Shown here: in pieces, positions 1-8,373 of the stretch
How positions within the stretch are numbered: the first letter of the stretch is position 1
How the letters are laid out: every line of letters starts with the position of its first letter
Assembly: GCF_001571105.1 (NCBI RefSeq)
Contig: NZ_BCTD01000008.1
Strand: one strand, 5' to 3'
DNA: 64,000 nucleotides
DNA from: Azotobacter vinelandii
Lineage (GTDB): Bacteria > Pseudomonadota > Gammaproteobacteria > Pseudomonadales > Pseudomonadaceae
Notes under the pieces: generated by a model
The model's database searches: none
Told to the model about the DNA's origin: nothing
Seen by the model: the letters and a program-made list of their open reading frames with translations, nothing else
Translations under genes and position numbers: made by a program

Positions 1-639
1 GATATCGATGCCTTGAACGAAATCGTCAAGCGCGGCAAGCCGATCAAGAAAGGCGAGTTCCTCTTTCGCCAGGGTGATGCTTTCGGTTCGGTGTTCGCCG
101 TGCGTTCGGGCTCTCTGAAAACCTTCAGCGTCAGCGACAACGGTGAGGAGCAGATCACCGGCTTTCATCTACCCAGCGAACTCGTAGGGCTTTCCGGCAT
201 GGACAGCGACAGCTGTCCGGTTTCCGCACAGGCGCTGGAAACCACCTCGGTCTGCGAGATCCCCTTCGAGCGACTGGACGAGCTTGCCCTGCAGTTACCC
301 CAACTGCGGCGTCAGCTGATGCGGGTGATGAGCCGCGAAATCCGTGACGATCAACAGATGATGCTGCTGCTGTCGAAGAAAACCGCGGACGAACGCATCG
401 CCACCTTCCTGATCAACCTATCCTCGCGCTTTCGCGCACGCGGCTTCTCCGCCAACCATTTCCGCCTGGCCATGTCGCGCAACGAGATCGGTAACTACCT
501 GGGCCTGGCTGTCGAGACCGTATCCCGCGTATTCAGCCGCTTCCAGCAGAACGAGCTGATCGCCGCCGAGGGCAAGGAGGTGACCATTCTCAATCCCGTC
601 GAATTATGCTCCCTGGCAGGCGGCAATATGGAAGCCTGA
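1..639 (+). CDS. cydR: CydR/Anr/FNR-family transcriptional regulator, 5'-truncated
   Basis: C-terminal 212 residues of an FNR-type oxygen-responsive regulator. The reading frame is open from base 1, so the N-terminus with the [4Fe-4S] cysteines lies outside the window. Visible parts are the cyclic-nucleotide-binding-like beta barrel (a GDAFGSVFAVRSG stretch and EEQITGFHLPSELVG, both very close to E. coli FNR), the dimerisation helix (MRVMSREIRDDQQMMLLLSKK) and the winged-helix recognition segment ETVSRVFSRFQ, with the Glu and Ser-Arg that contact FNR boxes. It lies 490 bp upstream of the cytochrome bd genes, and two FNR-type boxes sit between. In Azotobacter vinelandii the equivalent protein, CydR, represses cydAB. 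In Pseudomonas the orthologue is Anr. The CydR name rests on that context. Confidence 0.9.
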   Translation, partial: DIDALNEIVKRGKPIKKGEFLFRQGDAFGSVFAVRSGSLKTFSVSDNGEEQITGFHLPSELVGLSGMDSDSCPVSAQALETTSVCEIPFERLDELALQLPQLRRQLMRVMSREIRDDQQMMLLLSKKTADERIATFLINLSSRFRARGFSANHFRLAMSRNEIGNYLGLAVETVSRVFSRFQQNELIAAEGKEVTILNPVELCSLAGGNMEA

Positions 640-1013
640 CCCCAGCCGGGCGCCATCGAAGGACGCCCGCAAATCTCCTCGCGATCCCGGGCAAAGAGGC
701 CTCGGCCTCAAGCAAAGTTTCCCTCTTCCCACTTGCCAGGGTGTGCGCTCTTGAACTGCAGGTAGCCGAACACCTCCAGGTCCCGCCCTCCCAAGAGGGG
801 GAGCCGGGTTCTGCGCGTCGCTTTTCATGCACATGCGTACAGGCGAAGGTCATTGTTCCGCCTTCATTACATCCCCTACCAAAGGCTTAGGCACGTGCCG
901 GCTTAAAAAGTTAATACAAGTCATCTTTTTAAATATCATATACTTATAGCGCTTTAGCAGCCTGCTACCCCTCCGAAAGCCCCCTTCTAGACAGCAAAAA
1001 CGGGCAGGTTTCA

Positions 1014-1027
1014 TTGACCTGCGTCAA
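1014..1027. promoter_or_regulatory. CydR/FNR box, distal
   Basis: TTGAC-CTGC-GTCAA is an inverted repeat matching the FNR consensus TTGAT-N4-ATCAA with one change in each half. Its centre lies exactly 50 bp upstream of the centre of the proximal box. Confidence 0.8.
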
Positions 1028-1063
1028 TTGGTCACTACCGATCGACAGTAAATCTTGATTTAT

Positions 1064-1077
1064 TTGACCTGGATCAA
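1064..1077. promoter_or_regulatory. CydR/FNR box, proximal
   Basis: TTGAC-CTGG-ATCAA differs from the FNR consensus at one position. It lies 53 bp upstream of the cydP start codon. Because A. vinelandii CydR is known as a repressor of cydAB, this is the probable operator; its exact relation to the promoter is not visible. Confidence 0.85.
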
Positions 1078-1129
1078 CGTGTTGCCCCTCCGTCGACCGT
1101 TGGCCATCCAGCCTTTTGGAGCTGCCCAC

Positions 1130-1342
1130 ATGTCTAAACCATCCCAATCTTCGCCTTGGCGTATTCCTCTGGTTCGGGAGCTCGTTGTCATCCTGGCGAT
1201 CAAGCTGGGTGTAATTCTCGGCATCAAGGCACTCTGGTTCACGGAACCGACGGTGCCTGAAAACGGTACCGAGAAAGTCAGCGAGCGACTGTTCGGCAGT
1301 GTGGCAGTGCAAGATCAATCCCCGACCGAGGAGAGTCCCTGA
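1130..1342 (+). CDS. cydP: CydP, putative small subunit of the cytochrome bd oxidase
   Basis: 70-residue protein starting at an ATG (MSKPSQSSPWRIPLVRELVV). The basic Pro-Leu-Val-Arg-Glu lead-in is followed by one hydrophobic segment (about residues 15-37) and a short polar C-terminus, the pattern of the CydP family found upstream of cydA in Pseudomonas and Neisseria. Its stop codon overlaps the cydA start by one base, so the two are translationally coupled. An in-frame upstream ATG at 1055 would start between the two CydR boxes and is rejected. The role as an accessory subunit is known from the family; nothing here proves it. Confidence 0.8.
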   Translation: MSKPSQSSPWRIPLVRELVVILAIKLGVILGIKALWFTEPTVPENGTEKVSERLFGSVAVQDQSPTEESP

Positions 1343-2955
1343 TGATCTCGGAATCCGTCGTAGACCTATCGCGTCTGCAGTTCGCCATGACGGCGCTGTA
1401 CCATTTCCTATTCGTACCACTAACCCTAGGGATGACCTTCCTGCTCGCCATCATGGAGTCGGTCTACGTAATGACCGGCAAGCAGGTCTACAAGGACATG
1501 GTGAAGTTCTGGGGCAAGCTGTTCGGCATCAACTTCGCCCTCGGTGTCACCACCGGCATTACCATGGAGTTCCAGTTCGGCACCAACTGGGCCTACTACT
1601 CCCACTATGTGGGTGACATCTTCGGTGCGCCGCTGGCCATCGAGGGTCTGACGGCCTTCTTCCTGGAGTCCACTTTCATCGGCATGTTCTTCTTCGGCTG
1701 GGATCGCCTGTCGAAGATCCAGCACCTGGCGGTGACCTGGCTGGTAGCGTTGGGTTCCAACCTGTCGGCCCTGTGGATCCTGGTCGCCAACGGCTGGATG
1801 CAGCACCCGGTCGGTGCGGAGTTCAACTTCGAGACCATGCGGATGGAACTGGTGGACTTCGGCGCCCTGCTGCTGAACCCCGTTGCCCAGGTCAAGTTCG
1901 TCCACACCGTCGCCTCCGGCTATGTGACCGGCGCTGTGTTCGTCCTGGCCATCTCCAGCTACTACCTGCTGAAAAAACGCGATCTGGGCTTCGCCCGCCG
2001 CTCCTTCGCCATCGCCTCCGCCTTCGGTATGGCTTCCATTCTGTCGGTAATCGTGCTCGGTGACGAATCCGGCTACGAAGTGGGCGAAGTGCAAAAAGCC
2101 AAGCTCGCCGCTATCGAAGCCGAATGGGAAACCCATCCGGCACCGGCCAGCTTCACCCTGATCGGCTTCCCGAACGAGGAAGAACAGCGCACCGATTTCG
2201 CAGTGAAAATCCCGTGGGTCCTGGGCATCATCGCCACCCGCTCGCTGGATGAACAAGTCATTGGCATCAAGGATCTGATCGCCGATCACGAGGCCCGTAT
2301 CCGCAACGGCATGGTCGCCTATGGCCTGCTCGAGGAGCTGCGTGCCGGCAACAAGAGCCCGGAGAAAATCGCAGCCTTCAACGAGGTCAAGGATGATCTG
2401 GGCTATGGCCTGCTCCTGAAGAAGTACACCCCGAACGTGGTCGACGCCTCCGAAGAGCAGATCAAGCAAGCGGCCAAGGACACCATTCCCAGCGTGGCCA
2501 GCATGTTCTGGAGCTTCCGCGCCATGGTCGGCGCCGGCTTCGCGATGCTCATCCTGTTTGTCTGCGCCTTCTGGGCCTCCGCTCGCAAGAACGAGGAATC
2601 CAAGCCCTGGCTGCTCAAGTTCGCCCTGTACAGCCTGCCGCTGCCCTGGATCGCAACCCAGACCGGCTGGTTCGTGGCCGAGCACGGTCGTCAGCCCTGG
2701 ACCATCGGTGGTGTGCTGCCCACCCATCTCTCCGCTTCCAGCCTGAGCACTGGCGACCTCTGGGGTTCTCTGATCGCGCTGATCGCGTTCTATACGCTGC
2801 TGTTGGTGGTCGAGATGTACCTGATGATCCGCTTCGCTCGCCTTGGCCCGTCCAGCCTGCATACCGGCCGCTACCACTTCGAGCAGCTTGAGCAACATGC
2901 TGTCAAGCATGCCAGCCCGAGCCAGGCGGACCCCCAACAACCAGTCAACGCCTAA
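1342..2955 (+). CDS. cydA: Cytochrome bd ubiquinol oxidase subunit I
   Basis: 537 residues (E. coli CydA has 522). The protein oxidises ubiquinol and carries hemes b558, b595 and d in the inner membrane. The N-terminal helix has the conserved heme-ligand His (His21, in ALYHFLFVPLTLG). FVHTVASGYVTGA contains the second ligand His, and MFWSFRAMVG the Met ligand of b558. GWFVAEHGRQPW is the family signature. A long periplasmic loop between the GDESGYEVGE region and the MFWSF helix makes it the long-Q-loop (E. coli) type rather than the CioA type. In Azotobacter this high-rate oxidase consumes oxygen to protect nitrogenase. It is translationally coupled to cydP and followed by cydB after 10 bp. 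Confidence 0.97.
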   Translation: MISESVVDLSRLQFAMTALYHFLFVPLTLGMTFLLAIMESVYVMTGKQVYKDMVKFWGKLFGINFALGVTTGITMEFQFGTNWAYYSHYVGDIFGAPLAIEGLTAFFLESTFIGMFFFGWDRLSKIQHLAVTWLVALGSNLSALWILVANGWMQHPVGAEFNFETMRMELVDFGALLLNPVAQVKFVHTVASGYVTGAVFVLAISSYYLLKKRDLGFARRSFAIASAFGMASILSVIVLGDESGYEVGEVQKAKLAAIEAEWETHPAPASFTLIGFPNEEEQRTDFAVKIPWVLGIIATRSLDEQVIGIKDLIADHEARIRNGMVAYGLLEELRAGNKSPEKIAAFNEVKDDLGYGLLLKKYTPNVVDASEEQIKQAAKDTIPSVASMFWSFRAMVGAGFAMLILFVCAFWASARKNEESKPWLLKFALYSLPLPWIATQTGWFVAEHGRQPWTIGGVLPTHLSASSLSTGDLWGSLIALIAFYTLLLVVEMYLMIRFARLGPSSLHTGRYHFEQLEQHAVKHASPSQADPQQPVNA

Positions 2956-2965
2956 GGAAAACGCC

Positions 2966-4105
2966 ATGTTTGATTACGAAACACTAAAACTGGTCTGGTG
3001 GGGCTTGATCGGTGTGCTGCTGATCGGCCTTGCCCTGACGGATGGCTTCGACATGGGAGCCATGGCGCTCATGCCCTTCATCGCCAAGACCGACAACGAG
3101 CGCCGCGTGGCGATCAACACCGTCGCCCCGCACTGGGACGGCAACCAGGTCTGGCTGATCACCGCCGGTGGCGCTCTGTTCGCCGCCTGGCCGCTGGTTT
3201 ACGCCACGGCCTTCTCCGGCATGTACTGGGCCTTGCTACTGGTTCTCTTCGGCCTCTTTTTCCGTCCGGTAGGCTTCGACTACCGCAGCAAGCTGGAAAA
3301 CAAGAAGTGGCGCGACATGTGGGACTGGGCACTGTTCGCCGGTGGCGCCCTGCCGGCCCTGCTGTTCGGCGTGGCCTTCGGCAACCTGTTCCTCGGCCTG
3401 CCGTTCCGTCTCGACGAAACCATGCGCACCCACTTCGAAGGCTCCTTCTTCTCCCTGCTGCATCCCTTCGCCCTGCTGGCCGGTGTCGTGAGCCTGAGCA
3501 TGCTCTGTGCCCACGGCGGTTCCTGGCTGATGCTGCGCACCGAAGGTGACCTGTACGAACGCTCCTGCAAGGCCACCCGCCTGAGCGCCATAGTCTTCCT
3601 CGGCTGCTTCTTCATCTGCGGTCTCTGGTTGCTGCTGGGTATCGAAGGCCAGAATCTGGTCGACAACTTCGATCCCAATGTCGCTCTGAATCCTCTGACC
3701 AAACAGGTCACCCTGGATAACAGCGGCTGGCAGACCAACTACGTGCGCTACCCGCTCACCCAGTTCGCTCCGCTGCTGGGCCTGGTCGGTGGCGCGCTGG
3801 CCCTGATGGGCGCGCAGACCAAGCGCAACGGCTTGGCCTTCCTGGGCACCAGCCTGGCGATCATCGGCGCCATCCTCACCGCCGGCTTCGCCCTGTTCCC
3901 GTTCGTGATGCCCTCCTCCATCGATCCGGCCTCCAGCCTGACCATCTGGGACGCCGTATCCAGCCAGAAAACCCTGGGGATCATGCTGATCGTTGCCATC
4001 ATCTTCGTGCCGATCATCCTGGGCTACACCCTGTGGTGCTACTGGCGCATGTGGGGCAAGCTGAACGACCAGACCATCGAGGCCAACCCCCACGGCCTGT
4101 ACTGA
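2966..4105 (+). CDS. cydB: Cytochrome bd ubiquinol oxidase subunit II
   Basis: 379 residues, the same length as E. coli CydB. The start ATG is preceded by AAGGAAA. The family opening FDYETLKLVWWGLIGVLL and the motifs ALTDGFDMGA, HWDGNQVWLITAGGALFAAWP and YRSKLENKKWRDMWD are intact, and eight or more hydrophobic helices can be seen. CydB forms the scaffold heterodimer partner of CydA and carries no heme of its own. An in-frame upstream extension into the end of cydA is possible but has no support. Confidence 0.97.
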   Translation: MFDYETLKLVWWGLIGVLLIGLALTDGFDMGAMALMPFIAKTDNERRVAINTVAPHWDGNQVWLITAGGALFAAWPLVYATAFSGMYWALLLVLFGLFFRPVGFDYRSKLENKKWRDMWDWALFAGGALPALLFGVAFGNLFLGLPFRLDETMRTHFEGSFFSLLHPFALLAGVVSLSMLCAHGGSWLMLRTEGDLYERSCKATRLSAIVFLGCFFICGLWLLLGIEGQNLVDNFDPNVALNPLTKQVTLDNSGWQTNYVRYPLTQFAPLLGLVGGALALMGAQTKRNGLAFLGTSLAIIGAILTAGFALFPFVMPSSIDPASSLTIWDAVSSQKTLGIMLIVAIIFVPIILGYTLWCYWRMWGKLNDQTIEANPHGLY

Positions 4106-4180
4106 CCGAAACCGGCGCGGACCCTGTCCGCGCCATTTCCCATGAATTCGCCCGCCGCCATGGTGGGCCTAGGAGGCAAC

Positions 4181-4297
4181 ATGTGGTACTTCAGTTGGAT
4201 TCTCGGCATCCTGCTGGCCTGTGGCTTCGGAGTCATCAACGCCCTTTGGCTGGAAACCACCATGAAAATGGATGAGGGTCCGGCGGGTGGCGAGTGA
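4181..4297 (+). CDS. cydX: Cytochrome bd small subunit CydX
   Basis: 38-residue single-span membrane protein, MWYFSWILGILLACGFGV..., ending in a short charged tail. The opening aromatic block, the GILLA...GV pattern and the N-A-x-W-L-E end of the helix match CydX, the small subunit that binds CydA and stabilises the hemes. A perfect AGGAGG ribosome binding site lies at 4171-4176. It sits 75 bp after cydB and overlaps the next gene. Confidence 0.93.
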   Translation: MWYFSWILGILLACGFGVINALWLETTMKMDEGPAGGE

Positions 4298-4580
4298 AAA
4301 GAGCTTTCTGCAGCGTCGCCCATCGCGCATCCTGTCGCTGCTCTTGGCCACACCGATCGCGTTGGTATTGCTGATTCATCCATCGCTGATCGTCGATCCC
4401 GAGGCCGGGTACAGCCACAGCCTGCTGATGCTGGTGATGCTGGGAATCTCTAGCGGCTTCATCCACGGCGTCGGTTTCGACCCGCGCGGCCTGGTTTGGC
4501 GCATCCTGTTTCACCCGGTGCTCGGCTGGGTGCTGATGGGATTGGGTTACGCGATTCTGTACAAAGTGCAGATGGGTTGA
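4272..4580 (+). CDS. ybgE: Cyd operon membrane protein YbgE
   Basis: Up to 102 residues with three predicted hydrophobic segments. The motif SSGFIHGVGFDPRG matches the GVIHGVGFRP signature of E. coli YbgE, which follows cydX in the cyd operon there too. Function is unknown; it is an inner-membrane protein. The ATG at 4272 overlaps cydX by 26 bp. A GTG at 4287 would shorten the overlap and keep the whole conserved part, so the start is uncertain. A strong terminator follows 12 bp after the stop. Confidence 0.88.
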   Translation: MRVRRVASEKSFLQRRPSRILSLLLATPIALVLLIHPSLIVDPEAGYSHSLLMLVMLGISSGFIHGVGFDPRGLVWRILFHPVLGWVLMGLGYAILYKVQMG

Positions 4581-4592
4581 CTCCCTGTCCCA

Positions 4593-4620
4593 AAAGGCCC
4601 CGCAAGGGGCCTTTCTCTTC
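4593..4620 (+). terminator. Rho-independent terminator of the cyd operon
   Basis: Perfect 9-bp stem AAAGGCCCC / GGGGCCTTT (4593-4601 with 4606-4614) around a GCAA tetraloop, followed by a pyrimidine-rich tail. The A-rich 5' arm would also give it terminator ability for minus-strand transcription leaving recR. Confidence 0.93.
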
Positions 4621-4689
4621 TCTCCCCCGCACCAAAGGCTTCAGAAGTTTCAGCAGGATGGTGCCCGGCCTTGGCCCTGGAGCTTCACA

Positions 4690-5289
4690 TCACAGATCGA
4701 TCGGCCTGCGTCCGGCCAGAGCGTGGCTCAAGGTACCGCCGTCCACCAACTCCAGTTCGCCGCCCAGCGGCACACCATGGGCGATACGGGAAACCGTGAC
4801 ATCGCTGGACGCCAGAGTCTGCGCGATGTAATGAGCCGTAGCCTCGCCTTCCACCGTTGGATTGGTGGCGATGATCACTTCCTCGAAAGCTCCCTGCTCG
4901 ACTCGCGCCAACAACTCAGGAATGCCAATAGCCTCTGGGCCGAGGCCGTCCAGGGGGGAAAGGTGTCCCTTGAGCACGAAATAGCGGCCACGGTAGCCCG
5001 TTTGCTCTATGGCGAATACGTCCATCGGTCCCTGCACCACACAGAGCAGGGAATCGTCGCGACGCGGATCAGCGCACTGCGGACAGAGTTCGTCCTCGCT
5101 CAGGGTCCGGCATTGCCGGCAATGACCGACATGCTCGAGCGCCTGGGTGAGCGCCTGAGCCAAACGCAAGCCGCCGCTGCGATCACGTTCGAGCAGATGC
5201 AGAGCCATGCGCTGGGCGGTCTTCTGTCCCACCCCGGGAAGGATGCGCAGGGCATCGATGAGTTGTCGGATCAGCGGACTGAAGCTCAT
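4690..5289 (-). CDS. recR: Recombination mediator RecR
   Basis: 199 residues, the normal length. The order is helix-hairpin-helix ([20 protein letters not shown]), a four-cysteine zinc finger ([16 protein letters not shown]) and a Toprim domain ([18 protein letters not shown]). RecR acts with RecO and RecF to load RecA on gapped DNA. It is the last gene of the dnaX-ybaB-recR block, the usual gammaproteobacterial order. A 7-bp stem (5356-5362 with 5371-5377) sits in the ybaB-recR gap; it has no T-run, so it is not called a terminator. Confidence 0.97.
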
Positions 5290-5404
5290 GGACGAAAAGA
5301 CCGGAAGGCAGGACAGCAGAATAGATCGCCCGTGGCAAAGGCGGCCGGCCGGCGCCCTCTCCCGCAGGCAGGAGAGGCCGGAAAGCGGGAAACCCGGAAA
5401 GCAC

Positions 5405-5731
5405 TCAGAATGGCATCTTGAATCCGGGCGGCAACCCCATGCCGGCGGTCATCCCGGCCATCTTTTCCTGATTGTTCTGCTCGATCTTGCGCACCGCATC
5501 GTTGACGGCAGCGGCAATCAGGTCCTCAAGAACCTCCTTGTCCTCCTGCATCAGGCTATCGTCCAGGGTAACGCGACGGACATCGTGGCGACCGGTCATC
5601 ACCACGCTCACCAGGCCGGCACCGGACTGGCCGGTCACCTCGGCGTTGGCTATCTCCTCCTGCAACTTCTGCATCTTTTCTTGCATAAGCTGGGCCTGCT
5701 TCATCAGGCCGGCCATGCCACCTTTCATCAT
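5405..5731 (-). CDS. ybaB: YbaB/EbfC nucleoid-associated DNA-binding protein
   Basis: 108 residues: [21 protein letters not shown], a long amphipathic helix, then the conserved [12 protein letters not shown] and the C-terminal LPPGFKMPF, all typical of YbaB/EbfC. The ATG at 5731 is chosen because GAGGTG lies 5 bases upstream and the protein then begins as in Pseudomonas. A GTG three codons upstream is part of that ribosome binding site. It lies 10 bp after dnaX, in the usual dnaX-ybaB-recR operon. Confidence 0.95.
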
Positions 5732-5741
5732 GGGAGTCACC

Positions 5742-7826
5742 TCAGGTATTCAGGGGTTCGATGGTGCCGTCGCGAATCACCGCGGCGAACTGTTGAATCA
5801 TCTGCCGGACCAGGGGATCGCCCTGAATGGACGCTTCGGCCTGGCGCTGGCGTTCGGCCCTCCGCCGGGCGGCCGCCTGAGCCGGAGTCTCCTGCTCCGG
5901 CTTGCGCAATTCGATATCCAGCTTGAGCGTACGGCCATGATACTGGTTCAGGGCCTCGTTCAGACGCCGCTGCTGGGTACTGTTGAACAGCGCGGCCTGC
6001 GCCGGGTCCAGATGCAACAGCCAGTGATCGCCATCGGTCTTCGCCAAGGTACAGTTGGCCGCAATGTTGGCGGTCATCCCGGCCAGCCCCAATCGCTGAA
6101 AAAGTTCGAGCCATTCGGCGGCGAGGCCGGTAGCCGGCGCCACCGCCGGTTCGGTTTCAGGCTGCGGCGTCGACGGGAGCGACTCTTCGGCAGTCAGGAC
6201 ATCGAGATAGGCATAGGCGTCGACATCCACCTCGCCAGCATCCACTTCATAATAGTCATCGTCCGCCAGAGAAGGCTCCTCCACCTCCACAACGGGCGCA
6301 GGCACCCTTTCCGGCTCGCGATCGACGGCCGGGATCACGACCGTTTCCGGCACCGAAGCGGAGCGAGACGGGCCATGCGGATGGTTTGATACGGCACTTT
6401 CGAGCACCTGTTCCGCCTCGCCGGCCACGGTCGCAGCAACCATGGCGCCGACCGGCAGCGCAGCCGACTCCGCGACGGGAGTGTCGGCTACCTGCGAGGA
6501 CTCCTCCCAGGGCAGATCGGGAAGTCCGACAGGCTGACCGGATACCGGCGGCAGCGATGCGGGTTCGGCCGATTCGGCACGTATCGGTGGAGGAACCACG
6601 GCCTGGCGCTCTCCCGATACGGAGACGGGAGCAGCGGGCGCCGCTTCGGGACCGCTGCCGGCCACGGGATCGGCGGGGGAATCAGCCGTGGCCGAGCGGA
6701 CTCCCGGATCCTTTAGCGGCCTGCCCGGCGCCTTGCCGACATCCGCCGGACGAAACGCCAGCATGCGCAGCAGCACCATCTCGAAGCCACCACGCGAGTC
6801 CGGCGCCAGCGGCAGGTCGCGACGGCCGATCAAACCCATCTGATAGTAGAACTGCACATCTTCGGCTGGCAGCGTCTGCGCGAGCGCCAGCACCCGATCG
6901 CGGTCGCCCTGGCCATTGTCCACGGCCTCGGGCAATACCTGGGCGATGGCCACCCGATGCAGTACGCCAAGCATCTCCGACAGCACAGCGCTCCAGTCCG
7001 GTCCCTGCTCGGCCAGTTGGCGCACCGCCTCGAGCAAGGCCCGGGCGTCGCCCTCCAGCAACGCCTGCAGCACACCATAGACCTGGCCGTGATCGAGGGC
7101 CCCGAGCATCGCCCGCACATCGGCGGCGAGCACCCTGCCCTCGCCGAAAGCGATGGCCTGGTCGGTCAGGCTCATGGCATCGCGCATCGAGCCGTCCGCA
7201 GCCCGCCCGAGCAACCAGAGGGCATCCGTCTCGAAGGGAATGCCCTCCGCAGCGAGTACGTGGCTCAGATGCTCTACCACCCGCTCCGGCGGCATGCTCT
7301 TCAGGGCGAACTGCAGGCAGCGCGACAGGATGGTGACCGGCAGCTTCTGCGGATCGGTGGTAGCCAGCAGGAACTTGACGTGGGGCGGCGGCTCCTCGAG
7401 GGTCTTCAGCAGCGCGTTGAAGGAATGGCTGGAAAGCATGTGCACTTCGTCGATCAGATAGACCTTGAAGCGCCCACGCGTCGGTGCGTACTGCACGTTA
7501 TCGAGCAGTTCGCGGGTATCTTCCACCTTGGTACGGCTGGCGGCATCGACCTCGATGAGGTCGACGAAACGCCCCTCGTCGATTTCCCGGCAGACCGAAC
7601 ACTGCCCGCAAGGGCTGGAACTGATACCGGTCTCGCAATTCAGGCACTTGGCGATGATCCGCGCGATGGTGGTCTTGCCCACTCCGCGAGTACCGGTGAA
7701 CAGATAGGCATGATGCAAACGCTGACTATCGAGGGCGTTGATCAGCGCCTTGAGCACATGGGTCTGGCCAACCATCTCTCGGAACGAGCGGGGACGCCAT
7801 TTGCGTGCAAGAACCTGATAACTCAT
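5742..7826 (-). CDS. dnaX: DNA polymerase III subunits tau/gamma
   Basis: 694 residues starting MSYQVLARKWRPRSFREMVG, the universal DnaX opening. The AAA+ clamp-loader domain has Walker A GTRGVGKT at 45-52, a zinc site with C64, C73, C76 and C79, Walker B DEVHML and a sensor motif. A long Ala/Pro/Val-rich acidic linker precedes the C-terminal tau domain, which binds the polymerase alpha subunit and DnaB. Upstream in-frame extension is possible but the conserved start is clear. I saw no A-AAA-AAG slippery heptamer in the coding strand, so the E. coli route to gamma is not predicted. Confidence 0.96.
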   Translation of the reverse strand: MSYQVLARKWRPRSFREMVGQTHVLKALINALDSQRLHHAYLFTGTRGVGKTTIARIIAKCLNCETGISSSPCGQCSVCREIDEGRFVDLIEVDAASRTKVEDTRELLDNVQYAPTRGRFKVYLIDEVHMLSSHSFNALLKTLEEPPPHVKFLLATTDPQKLPVTILSRCLQFALKSMPPERVVEHLSHVLAAEGIPFETDALWLLGRAADGSMRDAMSLTDQAIAFGEGRVLAADVRAMLGALDHGQVYGVLQALLEGDARALLEAVRQLAEQGPDWSAVLSEMLGVLHRVAIAQVLPEAVDNGQGDRDRVLALAQTLPAEDVQFYYQMGLIGRRDLPLAPDSRGGFEMVLLRMLAFRPADVGKAPGRPLKDPGVRSATADSPADPVAGSGPEAAPAAPVSVSGERQAVVPPPIRAESAEPASLPPVSGQPVGLPDLPWEESSQVADTPVAESAALPVGAMVAATVAGEAEQVLESAVSNHPHGPSRSASVPETVVIPAVDREPERVPAPVVEVEEPSLADDDYYEVDAGEVDVDAYAYLDVLTAEESLPSTPQPETEPAVAPATGLAAEWLELFQRLGLAGMTANIAANCTLAKTDGDHWLLHLDPAQAALFNSTQQRRLNEALNQYHGRTLKLDIELRKPEQETPAQAAARRRAERQRQAEASIQGDPLVRQMIQQFAAVIRDGTIEPLNT

Positions 7827-8285
7827 CGATACCGTCGCAGTTGAAAAGCGAAAGAACGGCAATGCTAGCGGAGCAGAATGCAAATTGCATCCGCCTGCGA
7901 GCACAGGCATGACGGCGGGTTCAGGACAAGGCCCGGGGCTTCCTCGGCTCCGGCTCGAACGCTCGATCGGCAAAACGATCTGACGCCCCTCTGCAACAGG
8001 CAAGGTCCCACACGCCCTGGCCACGGAAAACCTGCTTCAACAAGCGCCAGGCATACACCTGCCCACCCACCCGACCGTCACGAATATGGTGCATGCTCGC
8101 ACCATTACAACGCCCATATGTTTCAAATATGAAACACTTCTATTTATGGGCCGCCCTCCCTTATTACAAACCTGCAATCGAATCAACGTCATAGCACTAA
8201 TGCCCCCGAAGAACGGGCAACTGGAAGGGTTGTTGCTTGAAAGTTGGTAAGGGTAAGAAGTGCCGCTGCTCTGGAGGGATGCGCC
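7827..8285. other. Intergenic region between dnaX and the micro-ORF
   Basis: 459 bp with no supported gene apart from the leader of the micro-ORF. It must hold the dnaX promoter (minus strand). ATGCAAATTGCAT at 7878-7890 is a near-perfect palindrome. A nested dyad lies at 8112-8151. The last 150 bp are more AT-rich than the surroundings. Confidence 0.5.
8112..8151. repeat. Nested inverted repeats (operator- or hairpin-like)
   Basis: Outer arms GCCCATA (8112-8118) and TATGGGC (8145-8151) are perfect complements. Inside them GTTTCA-AATA-TGAAAC (8120-8135) is a second perfect dyad with a 4-base centre. There is no T-run after it. It lies 135 bp upstream of the micro-ORF and about 290 bp upstream of the dnaX start on the other strand. 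Confidence 0.6.
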
Positions 8286-8372
8286 ATGGGTGTTCAGTGG
8301 ACTTTCTGGTCAATCGTCTTTTTGGTGTCCATGGCCGGCATGATCTGGCAAGGCATATACAAAGGCCATTGA
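8286..8372 (+). CDS. Candidate 28-residue single-span membrane micro-protein
   Basis: ATG-initiated ORF giving MGVQWTFWSIVFLVSMAGM and a further 9 residues ending in GIYKGH. It is almost entirely one hydrophobic helix with a short basic tail, as in small subunits and regulators of membrane complexes. GGAGGG lies 7 bases upstream of the ATG, an ideal ribosome binding site, and this is the main reason to call it. I do not recognise the family. A terminator lies about 275 bp downstream. Confidence 0.5.
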   Translation: MGVQWTFWSIVFLVSMAGMIWQGIYKGH

Positions 8373-8373
8373 A

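Larger units (their letters stand above)
640..1129. other. cydR-cydP intergenic regulatory region
   Basis: A 490-bp stretch without a convincing gene. The first 200 bp are GC-rich with no clear terminator. From about 900 the sequence turns AT-rich (around 905-955), as expected for a promoter. Two FNR/CydR boxes follow at 1014 and 1064. The stretch between the last box and the cydP start (1078-1129) would be the leader of the cyd operon. Confidence 0.7.

Noticed and set aside
1426..2967. Long minus-strand open frame opposite cydA
   Set aside because: It is a shadow of the real gene caused by high GC codon use; the product is Gly/Asp/Gln-rich without any conserved motif.
5356..5377. Hairpin between ybaB and recR as a terminator
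   Set aside because: The 7-bp stem has no T-run and the genes belong to one conserved operon.
5742..7826. Programmed ribosomal frameshift in dnaX producing gamma
   Set aside because: No A-AAA-AAG slippery heptamer was found in the coding strand when read through; other mechanisms cannot be excluded.
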